DNA from: CAWBRT01 sp963791145 | GTDB lineage: Bacteria > Acidobacteriota > Terriglobia > Terriglobales > Acidobacteriaceae | DNA: 64,000 nt | Direction of reading: 5' to 3' | Assembly: GCA_963791145.1 (NCBI GenBank) | Contig: CAWBRT010000009.1 | Coordinates: 310,001-374,000 of the forward strand | Part shown: piece after piece, positions 20,657-30,086 of the stretch | Position numbering within the stretch: position 1 is the first letter of the stretch | How the letters are laid out: the number at the start of each line of letters is the position of its first letter | Position numbers and translations under genes: made by a program | Notes under the pieces: generated by a model | Database searches by the model: none | What the model saw: the letters and a program-made list of their open reading frames with translations, nothing else | Told to the model about the DNA's origin: nothing

Positions 20657-21952
20657 ATGCTTGATCTGGCATTTGTGCGTGAACATCTGAGCCTGCTGGA
20701 GGAGAAGCTGCGGCAGCGCGGCATGAATCCGCAGGAGGTCCTGGGAGATTTCAGCGAAATCGACCGCCAGCGGCGCGCGGTAATTACCGAGCTGGAAGAG
20801 CTGAAGCGGCGACGCAACGAGCTGGCCGAGCAGGTGGCGCAACTGAAGCGGGCCAAGCAGGAAGCCACCACCCAGATCGATGAGACCAGAAAACTGCGTG
20901 AGCAGATTCCGCCGCTGGAGAAGCAGGCCGAGGAGGCGGACGCGCGGCTGCGCTCCATCCTGACCACCATCCCTAATATTCCGCACGAAACGGTTCCGGT
21001 CGGGAAAGACGAGCACGACAACAAGGAGGTCAAGCGCTGGGGCGAGCCTCCGCAGTTCGCCTTCAAGCCCAAGCCGCATTGGGAGCTGGGCGAAGCCCTC
21101 GGCGCGCTCGACCTGGAACGCGCGGCCAAGCTCACCGGCGCCCGTTTCGCCCTCTATTGGGACCTGGGCGCCAAGCTGGAACGCGCGCTGATGAACTTCA
21201 TGCTCGACCTGCACACCCGCGAGCATGGCTACACCGAAGTACTGCCGCCCTACCTGGTCAACTCCGAGTCCATGTACGGCACCGGCCAGCTGCCCAAGTT
21301 CGCCGCCGACCTGTTCAAGCGTTCCGCAGGGCGAGCGCGATCTGTAGCTGATCCCCACCGCCGAGGTGCCGGTCACCAACATCTATCGCGACGAGATCCT
21401 TGAGACCTCGCGGCTGCCGGTCTCGCTGACGCGCCTTCACCCCGTGCTTCCGCAGCGAAGCCGGCATCTACGGCAAGGACGTCCGGGGCATCATCCGCCA
21501 GCACCAGTTCCAGAAAGTGGAGCTGGTGAAGTTCACGCGCCCCGGAGCAGTCCTACGAGGAGCACGAGAAGCTGACGCGCGACGCCGAGACCGTGCTGGA
21601 GCGGCTGGGGCTGCCCTATCGCCGCGTGCTGCTGTGCACGGCGACATGGGCTTCTCCAGCCGCCAAGACCTACGACCTGGAAGTCTGGCTGCCGGGCCAG
21701 CAGGTCTTCCGCGAGATCTCCTCGTGCTCGAACTTCGAGGCTTTCCAGGCGCGGCGGGCCAACATCCGCTACCGCCCGGAGGGCAAGCAAGGAACCGATT
21801 CGTGCACACCCTGAACGGCAGCGGCCTGGCGATCGGCCGCACCTGGGTGGCGATCGTGGAGAACTACCAGCAGGCCGACGGCAGCGTGCTGCATCCCCGA
21901 GGCGCTGCAGCCCTACATGGGAACGGACCGGATTACGGCGAAAAAGTTCTAG
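20657..21952 (+). pseudogene. serS: Serine--tRNA ligase, 3' half heavily disrupted
   Basis: Charges tRNA-Ser. The N-terminal coiled-coil arm (LEELKRRRNELAEQVAQLK) and the early core (TEVLPPYLVNSESMYGTGQLPKF) are intact to about 21318. After that, keeping the SerRS sequence requires: an extra C near 21320, TAG in place of a Tyr codon near 21347, an extra C near 21433, an extra G near 21546, a lost G near 21643, an extra C near 21660, a lost T near 21800 and an extra C near 21898. The reconstructed order includes TAEVPVTNIYRDEIL (motif 2 region), GKDVRGIIRQHQFQKVELVKF and NGSGLAIGRTWVAIVENYQ (motif 3), ending DRITAKKF at 21952. As read it is not functional; clustered sequence errors are the likeliest cause. 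Confidence 0.9.
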
Positions 21953-22144
21953 CAGCGTGGGTGCCCCACCTTCGCGGAGCGCAGCGGAGCTAAGGTGGGA
22001 ATGAACAGTTCGGGCCGAGTGGACGGCTAGCGAAGGGTCCGCAGTTGTGTTGACCGGCTGAGAAGTCCGGGGGCGCTTTTTATCAGGACACGGCATTAGC
22101 CGTGCCGCCAGCACAGGTCAGATTCGCGATTGCGGCTGCGCCTC
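21953..22144. repeat. Spacer with two palindromic repeats
   Basis: CCCCACCTT near 21964 is mirrored by AAGGTGGG near 21992. It is related to the hairpin at 46103. Near 22087-22102 CACGGC and GCCGTG flank ATTA. Located between convergent serS and the reductase gene. Confidence 0.5.
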
Positions 22145-23089
22145 TTACATCCTGTCGAACTTCATCTTTCCTCTCGCCCGCAGCTCCGCAGGCAGCAGGG
22201 CGGCATAGATGGTCTCATTCACCGGGGTCGCGACGCCGTATTTCTGGCCGATGCGGACCACGGCCCCTACCAGCGAATCCAGCTCCGAAGGTCGTCCCTC
22301 GAGCAGGTCGCGCTGCATCGAAGTAGTGCCGGCCGGCGGCATTTCGTCGATCACCTTCATCGTGTCATTCACCGCCGTCTCCGGCATTTTGACGCCGCTG
22401 GCCTTGGCCAGTTGATCCATCTCCACGATGGAGCGGCGCAGAATCTCCCGCGTAGGCGGAGTCTCGCGCAGCACGCCCACCGCGGCCCGGCTGACGCTGC
22501 CGACGCCGCTGACCGCGGTGATGAAATACATTTTCATCCACAACCGCACGTGGACATCGCCGGGATTACTGGCTTTGATCCCCGCTTTGGTGAGCAAGGT
22601 CTTGAGGCTCTCGGTCCGGGGCGTATGCGAGTTGTCGCGTTCGCCGAAGGTGATGAACGGATCCAGGCCGAAGTGCTTGATGTATCCCGGCTCGACCACC
22701 TTGCTCATCAGCCCGCAGATTCCCACCAGCACGCGCTTATCGCCCGCGAACTGCGCCAGTTGCTCGGTGGCCTCAACGCCGTTCTCCATAGGAAGCACGA
22801 TGGTCTCGGGACCGAGCAGCGGCCGCACGGTTGAGGCAAGTTCCGGAACTTGCCACGCTTTGACGCAGACCAGGACCAGGTCCACAGGTCCGACCTCAGC
22901 CGCATTCTCCGCGACGTTGACTTTGGGCAGCGTGAAGTCGCCTTTCGTGCTGTCCACCCGCAACCCGCGCTCGCGCATAGCGGCCAGCGTCTTGCCATGC
23001 GCGAGAAAGTAGACGTCTTCACCGGCCTGCGCCAGCCTGCCGCCAAAATAACCGCCTACGGCTCCCGGTCCAATCACCGCGATTCGCAT
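22145..23089 (-). CDS. 2-dehydropantoate 2-reductase family protein (PanE/ApbA)
   Basis: NADPH-dependent ketopantoate reductase family, 314 residues. The N-terminal Rossmann motif is IAVIGPGAVGGYFGGRLAQAG. DLVLVCVKAWQ is the second conserved strand, and the catalytic-region motifs PMENGVEA and LWMKMYFITAVSGVGSV are present. If it is PanE it makes pantoate for CoA, feeding the step handled by coaX at 4.3 kb, but several ApbA paralogues act on other 2-keto acids. GGAG five bases upstream supports the ATG at 23089. Confidence 0.88.
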   Translation of the reverse strand: MRIAVIGPGAVGGYFGGRLAQAGEDVYFLAHGKTLAAMRERGLRVDSTKGDFTLPKVNVAENAAEVGPVDLVLVCVKAWQVPELASTVRPLLGPETIVLPMENGVEATEQLAQFAGDKRVLVGICGLMSKVVEPGYIKHFGLDPFITFGERDNSHTPRTESLKTLLTKAGIKASNPGDVHVRLWMKMYFITAVSGVGSVSRAAVGVLRETPPTREILRRSIVEMDQLAKASGVKMPETAVNDTMKVIDEMPPAGTTSMQRDLLEGRPSELDSLVGAVVRIGQKYGVATPVNETIYAALLPAELRARGKMKFDRM

Positions 23090-23386
23090 GCTTTCTCCCC
23101 CTCGATGAGATCGGTTACTACTCTAATTGATAGCCCGCGGAAGTAGTCAATGCTTTGTAATTCCACCCCACCAGACGAAACCATGTGCTCTTTTGAGAGG
23201 CAACGAAAGCCTGCCAAGCCGTGTTTTTGAAAGCCAAATGTTTGCTGGGCGCGACTGGTGGGGGCCCCGGACGTGGGGCCGCTCGACAATTGAAAGTGAA
23301 ACACCTGGCGACCGGCGATTCTGTTCCGTCCCGCAGGGCCGCCAGATTACAATGAAAACAACGCTCATCGGAAAGATTCTCGTACC

Positions 23387-24238
23387 TTGAAAAAAGACGC
23401 TCCCGCATCCCGACCCAAAACCTCCAGCCGTACTCCGCGTAAGAACCCAAGCCAGGACGCTCCGGCCATCATTGAAATGCGACAGGTTTCCGTGGCCCGC
23501 GGCGCGGAGGTCGTGCTGCACGACCTCAACCTGCGCGTCGAAGCCGGCGAGCACGTCGCCATCATGGGCCCCAACGGTTCGGGCAAATCGACGCTGATCA
23601 AGACCTTCACCCGCGAGCTCTATCCCATTCAGCAGGAAGGCTCCTACATGAGCCTGTTCGGGCGGGAGGGCTGGGACGTCTCCGAGCTGCGCTCCATGCT
23701 CGGCATCGTCAACAACGAGATGACCCCGTTTCACGCGCGTCCCATCACCGGGCGCGACGCTGTGCTCTCCGGCTTCTTCAGCAGCATCGGCCTGTGGCGG
23801 CACCAGAAGATCAAGCCGGAGATGCGCGAGAAAACCAGGGAGCTGATGGCGTGGCTTGAGATCTCGCACATGGCCGACCGCATCGTGAACGAAATGTCAT
23901 CGGGCGAGTTGCGGCGCGTGATGATCGCCCGCGCCCTGGTTCATGACGCCCGCGCCCTGCTGCTCGACGAGCCCAGCAACAGCCTCGACGTCGCCGCGCA
24001 GATCGAGCTGCGCCAGACCCTGAGCAAGCTGGCGAAATCCGGCATCGCGCTGCTGATGATCACGCACCACCTGCCTGACGTCATTCCCGATATCGAGCGG
24101 GTTATTTTCCTGCGCGAAGGCCGCATCGTGGGCGACGGCCCCAAGAGCAAGCTGCTGACCCCCGCCGGCCTCAGCAAGCTCTTCGGCTGCCCCATCAAGG
24201 TAATCAAACAGGACGGGTACTATCATCTGGTGTCATAA
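23387..24238 (+). CDS. ABC transporter ATP-binding protein
   Basis: A 283-residue ATPase subunit. Walker A is GPNGSGKSTLIK, the Q-loop region LGIVNNEMTPFH, signature MSSGELRRVMIARALV, Walker B ALLLDEPSNSLD and the H-loop MITHHLPD. A basic N-terminal tail of about 30 residues precedes the domain. Start TTG at 23387 is uncertain; an ATG at 23477 is the alternative. No permease or binding protein is adjacent, so it is an orphan ATPase, perhaps of the YlmA/iron-chelate or lone regulatory type. Confidence 0.85.
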   Translation: MKKDAPASRPKTSSRTPRKNPSQDAPAIIEMRQVSVARGAEVVLHDLNLRVEAGEHVAIMGPNGSGKSTLIKTFTRELYPIQQEGSYMSLFGREGWDVSELRSMLGIVNNEMTPFHARPITGRDAVLSGFFSSIGLWRHQKIKPEMREKTRELMAWLEISHMADRIVNEMSSGELRRVMIARALVHDARALLLDEPSNSLDVAAQIELRQTLSKLAKSGIALLMITHHLPDVIPDIERVIFLREGRIVGDGPKSKLLTPAGLSKLFGCPIKVIKQDGYYHLVS

Positions 24239-24242
24239 AGGC

Positions 24243-24356
24243 ATTTCAGATTTTTGATTTGTTGATTTCAGATTGAACAACAAAGCCTCCGGGCAAGTAG
24301 CGCACTTAGCTCCCGGAGCTTTTCCAATCTGCAATCTTCAATCTGAAATCTGCAAT
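24243..24356. repeat. Inverted spacer repeat built from CAGATTT words
   Basis: TTTCAGATTTTTGATTTG and TTTCAGATTG are mirrored by CAATCTGCAATCTTCAATC and TGAAATCTGCAATGG. The core stem pairs AAAGCCTCCGGG with CCCGGAGCTTTT. It lies between convergent genes and could act as a bidirectional terminator. Confidence 0.6.
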
Positions 24357-24358
24357 GG

Positions 24359-25357
24359 CTACCTGCAATCCAAGACTGCCGCCCCTCGAATCGCGTCGTT
24401 CTTCAGCGCATTCAGAGCCCGATTGGCCTCGCGCAAGGGATAAATCTCGACCTGAGCCTTGATGGGAATCTCCGCCGCGATGCGCAGAAAATCGTTTCCG
24501 TCCTGCCGGGTGTTGTTGGCCACGCTGCGCACCACGCGCTCCTGGTAGAGCAGGTTGTAGTCGAGCGGCGGGATGGGGCTCATGTGAATGCCGCCGAGGG
24601 CGAGCACTCCGCCCTTGCGTAGGGCCTTGAGCGCCGCCGGCACGATCTCTCCCGCGGGAGCAAAAATAATCGCGCTGTCCAGCTTTACCGGAGGCTCGTC
24701 GACCGTTCCGCCAGCCCAGGCCGCGCCCAGCTCCAGCGCCAGCTGCTGATGCCGCTGGCCGCGAGTGGCGGCGTAGACCTCGACACCCCAATGGCGCGCC
24801 ACCTGTATGGCGACGTGAGCGGCGGCGCCAAAGCCGTAGAGCCCGAGCCGTCCGCCGCGCTCGATTCCGGAGAGCCGCAGCGAGCGGAAGCCGATGATTC
24901 CCGCGCAGAGCAGCGGCGCCGCCTGCAGGTCGGCGAAACCTTCTGGGATCGGGTAGATCCAGTCCTCGGGAGCGACCGCGTACTCGGCGTAACCGCCATC
25001 GACGGTGTAGCCGGTGAACGAAGGATGATCGCAGAGGTTCTCCATGCCGCGCCGGCAGTATTCGCAGGTTTGGTCGGTGTGGTGCAGCCAGGCAATGCCG
25101 ACCCGCGTTCCGGGCGCGAAGCGGTGCGCCGACTCTCCCAGCTTTTCGATCACACCCACGATCTGGTGCCCGGGAATCAGCGGAAGCTTGCGCGTCGGCA
25201 GCTCGCCTTCAATCACGTGCAGATCGGTGCGGCAGACCGCGCAAGCATGCACGCGCACCAGCACCTCGCCCTTGGCCGGTTGCGGCGTGGGAACGTCGGT
25301 GAAGACGAGCGGATTGGTTTCAACCGGCGCAATCGAACTCAGCAAGCAGGCTTTCAT
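24359..25357 (-). CDS. Zinc-dependent alcohol dehydrogenase (AdhA-like)
   Basis: A 332-residue MDR-family enzyme. Catalytic zinc: CAVCRTDLH and GHQIVGVIEKLG; structural zinc: CEYCRRGMENLCDHP; Rossmann region: RLGLYGFGAAAHVAIQVARHWG. The GFGAAAH variant and the C-terminal VANNTRQDGNDFL are typical of the AdhA-like, propanol-preferring subgroup. The ATG at 25357 fits the family N-terminus (MKACLLSSIAPVE). It is the third alcohol dehydrogenase in 13 kb; the three are from different subgroups and not tandem duplicates. Confidence 0.88.
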   Translation of the reverse strand: MKACLLSSIAPVETNPLVFTDVPTPQPAKGEVLVRVHACAVCRTDLHVIEGELPTRKLPLIPGHQIVGVIEKLGESAHRFAPGTRVGIAWLHHTDQTCEYCRRGMENLCDHPSFTGYTVDGGYAEYAVAPEDWIYPIPEGFADLQAAPLLCAGIIGFRSLRLSGIERGGRLGLYGFGAAAHVAIQVARHWGVEVYAATRGQRHQQLALELGAAWAGGTVDEPPVKLDSAIIFAPAGEIVPAALKALRKGGVLALGGIHMSPIPPLDYNLLYQERVVRSVANNTRQDGNDFLRIAAEIPIKAQVEIYPLREANRALNALKNDAIRGAAVLDCR

Positions 25358-25416
25358 GGCCTCGACCGTGGGTGGTGAACCCACAGGAGAAGATTAAATC
25401 ACACATCCAATCTTCC

Positions 25417-25526
25417 GCAGGGTCATCCTGAGGCGGAGCCGAAGGATCTGCTGTTCATTGGTGTTTTCGCAAAAGCAGATCCTTCGCCGTCGCGGCCAAA
25501 GACGCCGCTTGCTCAGGATGATCCTC
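25417..25526. repeat. GTCATCCTGAG / GGATCTGC palindromic repeat
   Basis: GGTCATCCTGAGGCGGAGCC with GAAGGATCTGC is followed by GCAGATCCTTCG and, after a small palindrome, CTCAGGATGATCC. It is the fullest copy of a family also found at 31314, 33143, 33619, 42355 and 61131. Confidence 0.7.
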
Positions 25527-25549
25527 CAAAAGATTGGCGCGCATTCCCC

Positions 25550-26266
25550 TTAGCGCGGACTTTGCGATGACGCGCTCCTCGCCTCTTTCCCGTCCGCGTA
25601 CATCTCCGGGAACATGCGCCGCAGGTTGGTGACCTTGGGAGCGTCGTAGATCATGATATAGGGCTGGTGCGGATGGCTGGTGGCGTAATCCTGGTGGTAT
25701 TCCTCGGCGGGATAGAAACCTTTGAGCGGAACCACCTGGGTCACGATTGGCTGCGGGAAGACGTGAGCCTTATCGAGCTGCGTGATGTAGGCGCTGGCGA
25801 TGCGCTTCTGCTCCTCGTCGTTGTAGAAGATCGCCGAGCGGTATTGCGAGCCGGTATCGGGGCCCTGGTGGTTCAACTCCGTTGGATCGTGCGCCACCGA
25901 GAAGAAGATCCTGAGCAGTTGGCCGTAAGTCACCTTGGAAGCGTCATAGGTAACCTTCACCGACTCGGCGTGCCCGGTATCTCCCGAGCAGACCCGCTCG
26001 TAATTGGCGGTCTCAGCCGCTCCTCCCGAGTAACCGGATACGACGCTGGTTACACCCTTCACATGCTGGAACACTGCCTGGATTCCCCAGAAGCATCCAC
26101 CTGCCACGACGACTGTTTTCTCGACCGAAGCTGACGCCAGCGGGGCGTCGACTTCGGCGGCGGGCACACTGACGCTGGTGGCATTGGCCGAGTTGCAGGC
26201 TAAGAAGCCGGCTACCGGCAGCAACAAACAAAGAATTGCAAGTACAGATAAGGTTGGGTTCGGCAT
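25550..26266 (-). CDS. msrA: Peptide-methionine (S)-S-oxide reductase, exported
   Basis: Repairs methionine-S-sulfoxide in proteins. The catalytic motif GGCFWGIQAVF and the family motifs GYSGG, YRSAIFYNDEEQ and EEYHQDY are present. The N-terminus MPNPTLSVLAILCLLLPVAGFLACNS is a signal sequence ending in a Cys, so it may be a lipoprotein, although the lipobox is imperfect. An extracytoplasmic role fits the nearby thiol-redox genes at 42-44 kb. The ATG at 26266 is preferred over one 24 bases upstream because GGAG sits seven bases before it. Confidence 0.93.
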   Translation of the reverse strand: MPNPTLSVLAILCLLLPVAGFLACNSANATSVSVPAAEVDAPLASASVEKTVVVAGGCFWGIQAVFQHVKGVTSVVSGYSGGAAETANYERVCSGDTGHAESVKVTYDASKVTYGQLLRIFFSVAHDPTELNHQGPDTGSQYRSAIFYNDEEQKRIASAYITQLDKAHVFPQPIVTQVVPLKGFYPAEEYHQDYATSHPHQPYIMIYDAPKVTNLRRMFPEMYADGKEARSASSQSPR

Positions 26267-26868
26267 GACACTCTCCTCGGCTAACGACACAGCCGGCAGC
26301 GGTTGTGTCGGCTGAAAACTACGCTACTTGTTAGGAGTGCCGAAACGGGCGAAGGTTGCAAGAATTTGGGGTGCGGCGATCCGGTGCCGGGCAGGCCGGC
26401 ATTCCGAATACGTGACTTTCGTTGCGGGTTCCCGGAATACGCGACCAGGGAAGCATTCTGCTGAAACAATCGACTGCTTGCTGAAATCTCAGTTCCTCTC
26501 AAAACACATCATGGTCGCGCTTGCCGGGACAGAAACCGAACCACGACTTGGCGCTGCTCCGCACCCCCGCCATGGCAAGCGCAATCGTCGCAGGGTGCCC
26601 GGAAGCTGCAAAATCCACAAGAGAGAACCGGAAGCCGAACGTTATCCGAAAATGCGGGTACTGTAAAGGCCCGCGCTGGCATCACCGCTTCGCCGCGGGG
26701 TTCTTGCGCGAACCGTTTTGTTCGCCCGGAAGGGCATTCGCTGGGAGTGGAATGGATTGCCGGGGAAAACCGGAGCCGGAGACCAAGGCGCGACCCAGGC
26801 CTTATACTGGGGAGCACTACGCGCTAAAAATTCACTGGATGAGCAGCACGAGAAACAGGAGACGCTGA
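26267..26868. other. 600-base divergent spacer, no gene recognised
   Basis: It separates the divergent msrA and MmgE/PrpD genes and must hold both promoters. A short palindrome (CGACACAGCCG / CGGTTGTGTCGG) lies near 26283-26310. Open frames here have no coding character. AGGAG upstream of 26869 is the ribosome-binding site of the next gene. Confidence 0.4.
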
Positions 26869-28284
26869 ATGAGCACCGAGGGCACAAAAGCAAAGCCGGA
26901 ATCACTGACCGCCTATGTGGCCGACTTCATCACCTCTACCAAGTACACCGGCATTCCGGAGCAGGTGATGCAGTTGGGCAAGAAATCCATTCTGGACGGG
27001 CTGGGATTGGCCCTGGCCGGCTCGGTCGCCAAGAGCGGCGAGATCGTGCGCCGTCACCTTGAAAGCCTCGCCTGCAGCCGCGGAACCAGCACCGTGATCG
27101 GCTCCAAGCTGCGCGTCCCCGCGCGTTTCGCCGCCTTTGCCAATGCCACGGCAAGCCACGCCGACGACTATGACGACACCCAACTCGCCGTGGCCAAGGA
27201 TCGGGTCTACGGTCTGCTCACCCATCCCACCTCGCCGGTGCTTCCCGCCGTGCTGGCCGTGGCCGAGCGCGAGGGGCGCTCGGGACGCGACCTGCTGCAG
27301 GCCTATCAGGTCGGCGTCGAGGTCGAATGCAAGATCTCCGAAGCGATCAGTCCCCGGCATTATCAGGAAGGCTTTCACTCGACGGCTACCTGCGGCACCT
27401 TCGGGGCCGCCGCCGGACTGGCGAACCTCATCGGCTTGACGCCGGAGGTGACGCGCACAGCGTTGGGCATCGCCGGCAGCCAGTCAGCCGGGTTGCGCGA
27501 GAACTTCGGCCAGATGATGAAGCCCTTTCACGCCGGGCGCGCCGCCGAGAGCGGCGTGGTGGCCCTGGAATTCGCGCAGCTGGGCTTCACCGCCACCCCC
27601 GTTATCCTCGAAGCGCCGCGCGGCTTCTTCCGCGCCGCCGGCGGTGGCTATGACGAGAACGCCATCCGCGGCAAGCTCGGCAAACCCTGGACGTTTGCCG
27701 ACCCGGGAGTTTCCATCAAGCCCCATCCCTCCGGATCGCTCACCCATCCCGGCATGACCCTGATGCTGTCGTTGATCAAGCAGCACGATATCCGTCCGGA
27801 ACAGGTGGAGCACGTCAAGGTGGGGACCAACCAAAACATGCCCAACGCTCTGATTCACCACCGGCCCACCACCGAGCTGCAGGCCAAGTTCAGCATGGAA
27901 TTCTGCATGGCCATCCTGCTGCTCCGCCGCCGCGCCGGGCTGCCCGAGTTTACCGACGAGATCGTCAACAGCCCCGAAGTCAAGGCCATGATTGCCAAAG
28001 TAAACTTCGGTATTCATCCCGAGGCCGAGGCGGCCGGGTACGACAAGATGACCACGATCATCGAGATCGCGCTCAAGGATGGCCGCAAGATCTCCGGGCG
28101 CGCCGATTTCGGCAAGGGAAGCCCAGCCAATCCGATGAGCTATGCCGAGGTGGCAGACAAGTTCCGGGAGTGCGCCAGCTTCAGCCGCTGGCCGTCGGAG
28201 AAAGCCGAGCGCGTAATTACCCTGGTCGAGAAGCTCGAAGCGCTTCCCAAGGTATCCGAGCTCACCGCCCTGCTGGCGCAGTAA
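26869..28284 (+). CDS. MmgE/PrpD family protein
   Basis: A 471-residue protein of the 2-methylcitrate dehydratase / cis-aconitate decarboxylase / iminodisuccinate-epimerase superfamily. Family features: HADDYDDTQLAV near residue 95, SATCGTFGAAAGLANLIGL-type helix, and GRAAESGVVALEFAQLGFTA. True PrpD is longer and sits with prpB/prpC, which are absent, so the substrate is unknown. GGAG lies eight bases before the ATG. The MFS carrier 250 bases downstream could import its substrate or a relative. Confidence 0.86.
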   Translation: MSTEGTKAKPESLTAYVADFITSTKYTGIPEQVMQLGKKSILDGLGLALAGSVAKSGEIVRRHLESLACSRGTSTVIGSKLRVPARFAAFANATASHADDYDDTQLAVAKDRVYGLLTHPTSPVLPAVLAVAEREGRSGRDLLQAYQVGVEVECKISEAISPRHYQEGFHSTATCGTFGAAAGLANLIGLTPEVTRTALGIAGSQSAGLRENFGQMMKPFHAGRAAESGVVALEFAQLGFTATPVILEAPRGFFRAAGGGYDENAIRGKLGKPWTFADPGVSIKPHPSGSLTHPGMTLMLSLIKQHDIRPEQVEHVKVGTNQNMPNALIHHRPTTELQAKFSMEFCMAILLLRRRAGLPEFTDEIVNSPEVKAMIAKVNFGIHPEAEAAGYDKMTTIIEIALKDGRKISGRADFGKGSPANPMSYAEVADKFRECASFSRWPSEKAERVITLVEKLEALPKVSELTALLAQ

Positions 28285-28533
28285 GCACCTTGGTCGCTGG
28301 AGGGATCTGAGAGCACCTGCTGAACCCTGGATAGTTGCAAGGTAGTTGAACCCTGCCCGGTTCAGCGATAAAGTTGGAGGGCTCAACTCGAGTTAGCAAG
28401 GACAGTGAACCACCCCGGGTGGATCTCGGGCGTCGCCGGAGCCGGCTTACCACGTCGCCTGTCCCGGGTGCTGGAGTAGTGGCTGGCAGCAATAATGCTC
28501 CAGAAGATATCTTAAAGAGGAAAAGGATCAATC

Positions 28534-29862
28534 ATGGAACCGAAGAGGAAGAAAGCGGGATGGGCGCGCTGGTACATCCTGATGTTGATCAGCTCGATGT
28601 ATCTGATCACGTACCTGGACCGGGTGAACATTTCGATTGCAGGGCCCGTGATCGCGAAGGAATTTCACTTTAGCAAAGTCGTCATGGGCGTTATCTTTAG
28701 CGCGTTTGTGTGGGCCTATGCCTTGTTTCAGGTCCCCGGCGGGTGGCTGGGGGACCGCTTCGGCCCGCACAAGGTGTTAGGCACGATCGTCTTCTATTGG
28801 TCGATTTTCACCATGGCGACCGTCAGGTGCGTCGGTGTGGTGTCGTTCTCGATCATTCGTTTCCTGTTTGGAATAGGCGAAGGTGGGGCGTTTCCGACCG
28901 CTACACGGGCGATGCAGCTTTGGTTTCCGCGCGAGGAACGCGGCTTTGTGCAGGGCATCACTCACAGCGCCAGCCGCTTCGGCGCCGCCATTGCGCCGCC
29001 GATTATCGTCAGCCTCATGGTTGCCTACGGCTGGCGCTCCGCCTTTTGGGTGTGCGGTGCGGTTGGCATAGTCTGGTCCGTGCTGTGGTTTATCAGCTAC
29101 CGCAACATGCCGGAAGACCACAAGTTCGTCAGCAAGGACGAGCTGGCTTTTATCCGCGGAACGGATGAGAACGGCAACATCAAGCAGCTCAATGTCAAGA
29201 AGAAGCCGACCGTACCCTGGGGCATGCTGCTCAAGTCGCCCAACATGTGGGCGATCATGTGCGCCTACTTCACCTACGTCTATTGCCTATGGATATTCAT
29301 AAGCTGGCTGCCTTCCTATCTGGTGGAGTACCGGCATTTCAGCTTGAAAGCAATGGGCTGGTACGCCTCCATGCCGCTGTTCGCGGGCGTTATCGGCGAT
29401 ACAGTGGGCGGCTGGGCGACCGACTATCTCATGGTGAAGACCGGCAGGACGAACTTCTCCCGGCGCATAGTGGCGATCATCGGCATGCTGGGCACGGTGG
29501 TCTTCATGGTGCCGGCGGCGATGACCAGCAGCCCTTACACCGCCATCTACTGCCTCACCGCCTCGATGTTCTTCCTGGAGTGCACCATCGGTCCCTCCTG
29601 GGCGGTTCCCATGGACGTCGGCGGCGAGTACTCCGGCACCGTCTCGGGCATGATGAACATGGCCGGAAACATTGGCGGCGCGTTATCGCCGACCGTCTTC
29701 GGCATCCTGGTTCAGTTCGGCTCCTGGGTGGCTCCGTTCATCGTTTCCGCCTTGCTGCTCATCGTCGGCGCACTGATCTGGGCCTTCTGGCTGAAGCCTG
29801 AGGTCTCGGTGATCGAGAAGGGCGTAATCGCCGGGCAGCCGAGCATCGCTACGGCCAAGTAA
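28534..29862 (+). CDS. MFS transporter, anion:cation symporter (ACS)-like
   Basis: A 442-residue transporter. The N-terminal LITYLDRVNISIAG and the loop GGWLGDRFGPHKVLG are typical of the ACS family (glucarate, phthalate, hexuronate carriers). Mid-protein SYRNMPEDHKFVSKDELAFI is the usual ACS central loop. Neighbouring MmgE/PrpD and aminotransferase genes point to an organic acid, but the substrate is not determinable. A terminator follows at 29890. Confidence 0.87.
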   Translation: MEPKRKKAGWARWYILMLISSMYLITYLDRVNISIAGPVIAKEFHFSKVVMGVIFSAFVWAYALFQVPGGWLGDRFGPHKVLGTIVFYWSIFTMATVRCVGVVSFSIIRFLFGIGEGGAFPTATRAMQLWFPREERGFVQGITHSASRFGAAIAPPIIVSLMVAYGWRSAFWVCGAVGIVWSVLWFISYRNMPEDHKFVSKDELAFIRGTDENGNIKQLNVKKKPTVPWGMLLKSPNMWAIMCAYFTYVYCLWIFISWLPSYLVEYRHFSLKAMGWYASMPLFAGVIGDTVGGWATDYLMVKTGRTNFSRRIVAIIGMLGTVVFMVPAAMTSSPYTAIYCLTASMFFLECTIGPSWAVPMDVGGEYSGTVSGMMNMAGNIGGALSPTVFGILVQFGSWVAPFIVSALLLIVGALIWAFWLKPEVSVIEKGVIAGQPSIATAK

Positions 29863-29889
29863 CCAGCGCTCGACAAAAGCTAACCAGCC

Positions 29890-29929
29890 GCGGATTCAGG
29901 GTCGCTTCACCCGGATCCGCAATTTTTTT
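29890..29929 (+). terminator. Rho-independent-like terminator after the MFS gene
   Basis: GCGGAT and ATCCGC enclose AGGGT / ACCC, followed by AATTTTTTT. Located 28 bases after the stop. Confidence 0.65.
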
Positions 29930-30086
29930 CTCCGCCACTTTTTGTCGGGTACTTCGTTTCCGAATCCGAGTGAACCTCCCGCCGGCGGCGATTCCGAGCC
30001 GCATAACCGGCGCATCGTTCTGATAACATTGAATCAACAACGAAGCGAGTAATTTTCATTCGCTGTTGCCATCCGAGGAGAACCCA

